Source: Heliopora coerulea (taxonomy: Eukaryota > Cnidaria > Anthozoa > Scleralcyonacea > Helioporidae). Taken from it: 64,000 nt of DNA. Below the pieces are notes generated by a model that was not told the DNA's origin, did not search any database, and saw only the letters and a list, made by a program, of their open reading frames with translations. Below are positions 61,298 through 64,000 of this stretch, piece by piece (the first letter of the stretch is position 1; each line of letters begins with the position of its first letter). The position numbers and the translations under genes were made by a program. The stretch is taken from positions 1,445,966 to 1,509,965 of the forward strand of contig JASJOG010000079.1 of NCBI GenBank assembly GCA_030142905.1, read 5' to 3'.

Positions 61298-62438
61298 TCA
61301 GCAGTTTTTTCGTAGTACACAAGTTGCATGATTTACCTCGCTCGTGTATGGCTTAGCGTGCTTGAGAATTGACCATTCAATGCTACAGGGTTCGTTATTG
61401 GCCTTCAACTCCCAGATGTATCTAGACAGTGCGGTGCTATTTGCATGTTTCATGTGATTGAAAGTGTGCATGTGGTTTTTAAATCTGGTTTTAAATTCAC
61501 CCTCGGTCATGCCAATGTAGATTCTCTTTGTATCTTGGGAACCCGTCTTCACCGTGGCCTGGTAAACTAAATTCTTTTTCAGGCACGTTCCTTTTCACGG
61601 GCATTCTTCCTTCTTTCTACAATTGCATGACCTTTCTTTCATAGTATTGTCGAGATTTCACATTCTATAATTATGGCATTGAATAATTTGGGTCATGTTC
61701 GCGGTACATCGGTAGCTGACCTTGATGGTATTCTTATTAAAAAGCTTGTGCAGAGCGTGGCCAACTGGGAAATGCTTGCTGACCAATTCTAAAAGTGTCC
61801 TGCCGACGTTTGTCATGGCGCTCATGGAAAATGGAGGTTTGACCAAATGATGTTGCGCTTTCTTGATCTGTTACTGGGTACCGATTTTTGGTACGATCTC
61901 TGGATAACGTCTTTGAAACCACTCTTTCTAAGAGCTTCGTTGTAGATTGGGGCAGCTCTTTCGAAACAATCCATGTTGCATGATAGTCTGGAAATTCTGT
62001 CGCTAGTTGAAATTGGCGCCTACTTTTTGACGTATGGCGGGTGATTGGAGTCAACGTGGATAAACAGCGGTGCATTATCGGGTTTTCGGTACGGTTGGTG
62101 TGTCCCAATGTTTAGATTGAGGGTTATATCAAGGTAATTAACGATCTTTAGATTGACTTGGATGGTCATTTTTAAATCGAAACCAGCGAAGCATTTCACG
62201 AATCGTTTTCTAACTTTGTCAGCGGTGCGCGGCCCCATGTTTCGAAATGCAGCCAAACCATCATCCCTATGTAAGCCGATATTCTCGTTTTTAAAAACGG
62301 TTTTCAACTTGTCGAGTAACAAAAGCCCAACCAGTTCACAAACCTCTGCTTCATCGTGGCTTCCCATTGTTACATCAAATAGATCTGCATTGTCACGCTT
62401 GCACCATACATTCTTGTTTTCAAATAGCACTGACTTAC

Positions 62439-62440
<2 letters not shown>
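61298..62440 (-). pseudogene. Penelope-like retroelement: RT end, linker and GIY-YIG endonuclease
   Basis: Read on the minus strand. RT palm to thumb: [20 protein letters not shown], then HRDDGLA (the YRDDG-type catalytic box with Tyr to His), [20 protein letters not shown] and [20 protein letters not shown] (to 62020); a frame-shifted linker (61737-61990); and the GIY-YIG endonuclease RIYIGMTEGEFKTRFKNHMH, ending LKHAKPYTSEVNH near 61330. The RT's 5' part is missing, cut at a long TA microsatellite. Confidence 0.85.
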
Positions 62441-62488
<48 letters not shown>

Positions 62489-62515
62489 GCATATATATAT
62501 ATACATATATATATG

Positions 62516-62565
<50 letters not shown>

Positions 62566-62570
62566 TATAC

Positions 62571-62637
<67 letters not shown>

Positions 62638-62643
62638 CATATG

Positions 62644-62685
<42 letters not shown>
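62439..62685. repeat. (TA)n/(TACA)n microsatellite, ~245 bp
   Basis: TATATA with regular TATG and TACA interruptions. The long Tyr/Ile frames on both strands are repeat artefacts. Confidence 0.95.
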
Positions 62686-62687
<2 letters not shown>

Positions 62688-63189
62688 ATTTGGCAGTCAA
62701 AAGTAGTTAATAGTTTTTTGAGAACACATTTTTTGACATAACTTTTTGTCCAATAGGCCGTTTTGGTTCATTCTTTTTTTGAATGACACGCCATTATCCT
62801 TGCTACAAAGCTACTGCAGTGTATGAATATAAAAACAACATAACTAAGAACCATAATCAAAAATCTAAAAATGTGAAATGTCACCCCCTTCTCGCAAATT
62901 AAAAATCACTATCACTTTAGCGTAAACTACAAATGGCAGAGAATTGGTGAAGTCAACAAAAATATCTTGTCCCACAATTCTGAGGAACTCAGTGCAATAT
63001 ATAACAGCCATAGAAATAGAAGAGAAATCCTCTACACCAGACGACTGAATTCAATATTTTGGGGAAGATTATACAGTCCTAGTTTGGCTTCTGGACAACA
63101 AAATTCAAGACATGCCATCTCAGCTGCTTCACCACAATGATCTGCGTGCTGGCAGGCATCTTCGAGATAACGATGAAATGAGATTGGTG

Positions 63190-64000
63190 CAAGAATAAAG
63201 ACATCGCCTCACAGTTTAAGATCAGTGTTCGTAGTACTCAGCGAATAAATGTCGTCCGCCTCTTGGAGGGTAAAGAGGAGAAAAGGGCAAAGAAACCGCG
63301 GACAACTGAAGCACAGAGAGCTGTTGCCGGGGCTCTTCTTGAGGAAGGATACAGCCAAACTAAAGTGGCGTCAAGATCCAATATGTCTCAAGCTTCTGTA
63401 TGTATGTGCGAAGAGGTTTGAGGACATTGGTAGTGATCGTAACCGTTAGTGCTCAGGGTGGCCGAGACTATCCACCCCGCGTGATGATTGTTTCCTCAAA
63501 CGGAGATCTCTTAAAGATTACTTTAAGCCTGCTACAAAGCTAAAAGAAGACTGGGAAGAAGTAAGCGTTCATGCCAGTGTCAGTACTATTCGCCGTTGCC
63601 TTTGTGGTGCTAAACTGATGGGGCGTGTCGCTCGGAGAAAGCCAATGCTCACATCTGTTCACAGACGACGCACCGACTAGCATTCGCAAGAAAATACAAG
63701 CACTGGACTGAAAAGGAGTGGGAACGGGTTCTTTGGACAGACGAATCCCCATTTAGCATCTTCGGACAATGTGGAGAAACATATGTTCGCAGACGTCCTG
63801 GTGAGGAATTCAATGCAGAATGTCTTACACCTACTGTAAAGCATGGTGGAGGAAAGATTCAGGTTTGGGCCTGTTTTACTGCCACCGGTTTTGGGCATAT
63901 TCACCATATTAAAGGCATCATGGATCAGAATGTATACAAGCAAATTTTAGTGCACCCCATGCGGCTATCACTAATGTAGTTTGGAGGCAAAGATCAGGTA
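63190..64000 (+). pseudogene. Tc1/mariner transposase, frameshifted, runs off right edge
   Basis: In shifting plus frames: a helix-turn-helix region (FKISVRSTQRINVVRLLEG, then AQRAVAGALLEEGYSQTKVA), a second DNA-binding part (RSLKDYFKPATKLKEDWEE), and the catalytic domain from 63706 with WTDESPFSIFGQ (first Asp) and VKHGGGKIQVWACF, IHHIKGIMDQNVYKQIL. At least three frameshifts and an in-frame stop. The terminal repeats are not identified; the right end is outside the window. Confidence 0.85.

Noticed and set aside
62020..62741. Long Tyr/Ile-rich frames on both strands
   Set aside because: Translation of the TA/TACA microsatellite; only the part of the minus frame below 62440 is real (Penelope-like RT).
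1..64000. CRISPR arrays, operons, bacterial or viral gene blocks
   Set aside because: No direct-repeat/spacer array, no Shine-Dalgarno spaced genes and no compact coding; splice sites and intron-rich structure are eukaryotic.

Overview
This is a window of animal (metazoan) nuclear DNA, AT-rich and dominated by transposable elements. The best-supported host gene is a TRAF-family adaptor or E3 ligase, read from the minus strand. It has seven coding exons with consensus splice sites spread over about 17 kb, so the genome has long introns full of mobile DNA. Interstitial TTAGGG-type repeats, Penelope-like elements with hammerhead-like motifs, Crypton/ZMYM2-like fragments, an R4/Dong-like LINE tail and many hAT and piggyBac MITEs together suggest a cnidarian, probably an anthozoan (coral or anemone). 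That assignment is inference; a sponge or another invertebrate is not excluded.

Layout. 0-24 kb: the TRAF gene (383-17523, minus; the rest of its C-terminal MATH domain lies beyond the left edge) and its upstream region. Its introns carry MITEs, tRNA-derived SINE copies, a telomere-like array inside a MITE, a 440-bp polypyrimidine tract and a 5'-truncated R4/Dong-like LINE in TAA microsatellites. Upstream lie two related hAT MITEs, a nested MITE pair, a hammerhead-like motif and a long foldback. 24-29 kb: AT-rich DNA with no gene I can support, but with a perfect 26-bp-arm hairpin. 29-35 kb: a 1.5-kb element with long inverted arms, a Penelope GIY-YIG fragment followed by a hammerhead-like motif, and a decayed Ty3/gypsy pol. 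36-50 kb: MITEs, a foldback, a decayed LINE with an intact YADD box, a 7.3-kb structure with 0.8-kb inverted arms containing a dead LINE (itself carrying a pure telomeric tract and a hAT MITE with target duplication), and a third LINE fragment. 50-53.7 kb: no supported gene. 53.7-61 kb: two inverted Crypton/ZMYM2-like fragments flanking a piggyBac-type non-autonomous element (TTAA ends) and a gypsy integrase fragment. 61-64 kb: a Penelope-like RT/GIY-YIG remnant with a hammerhead-like motif 3' of it, a long TA/TACA microsatellite and a Tc1/mariner transposase remnant running off the right edge.

The most notable signal is a set of seven hammerhead-ribozyme-like motifs of several sequence families. 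Two lie directly 3' of Penelope-like GIY-YIG reading frames. The three best have paired stem I, CUGANGA and GAAA cores and a short self-complementary stem III. The TRAF gene is the only clear cellular gene; everything else recognised is mobile DNA, mostly dead.
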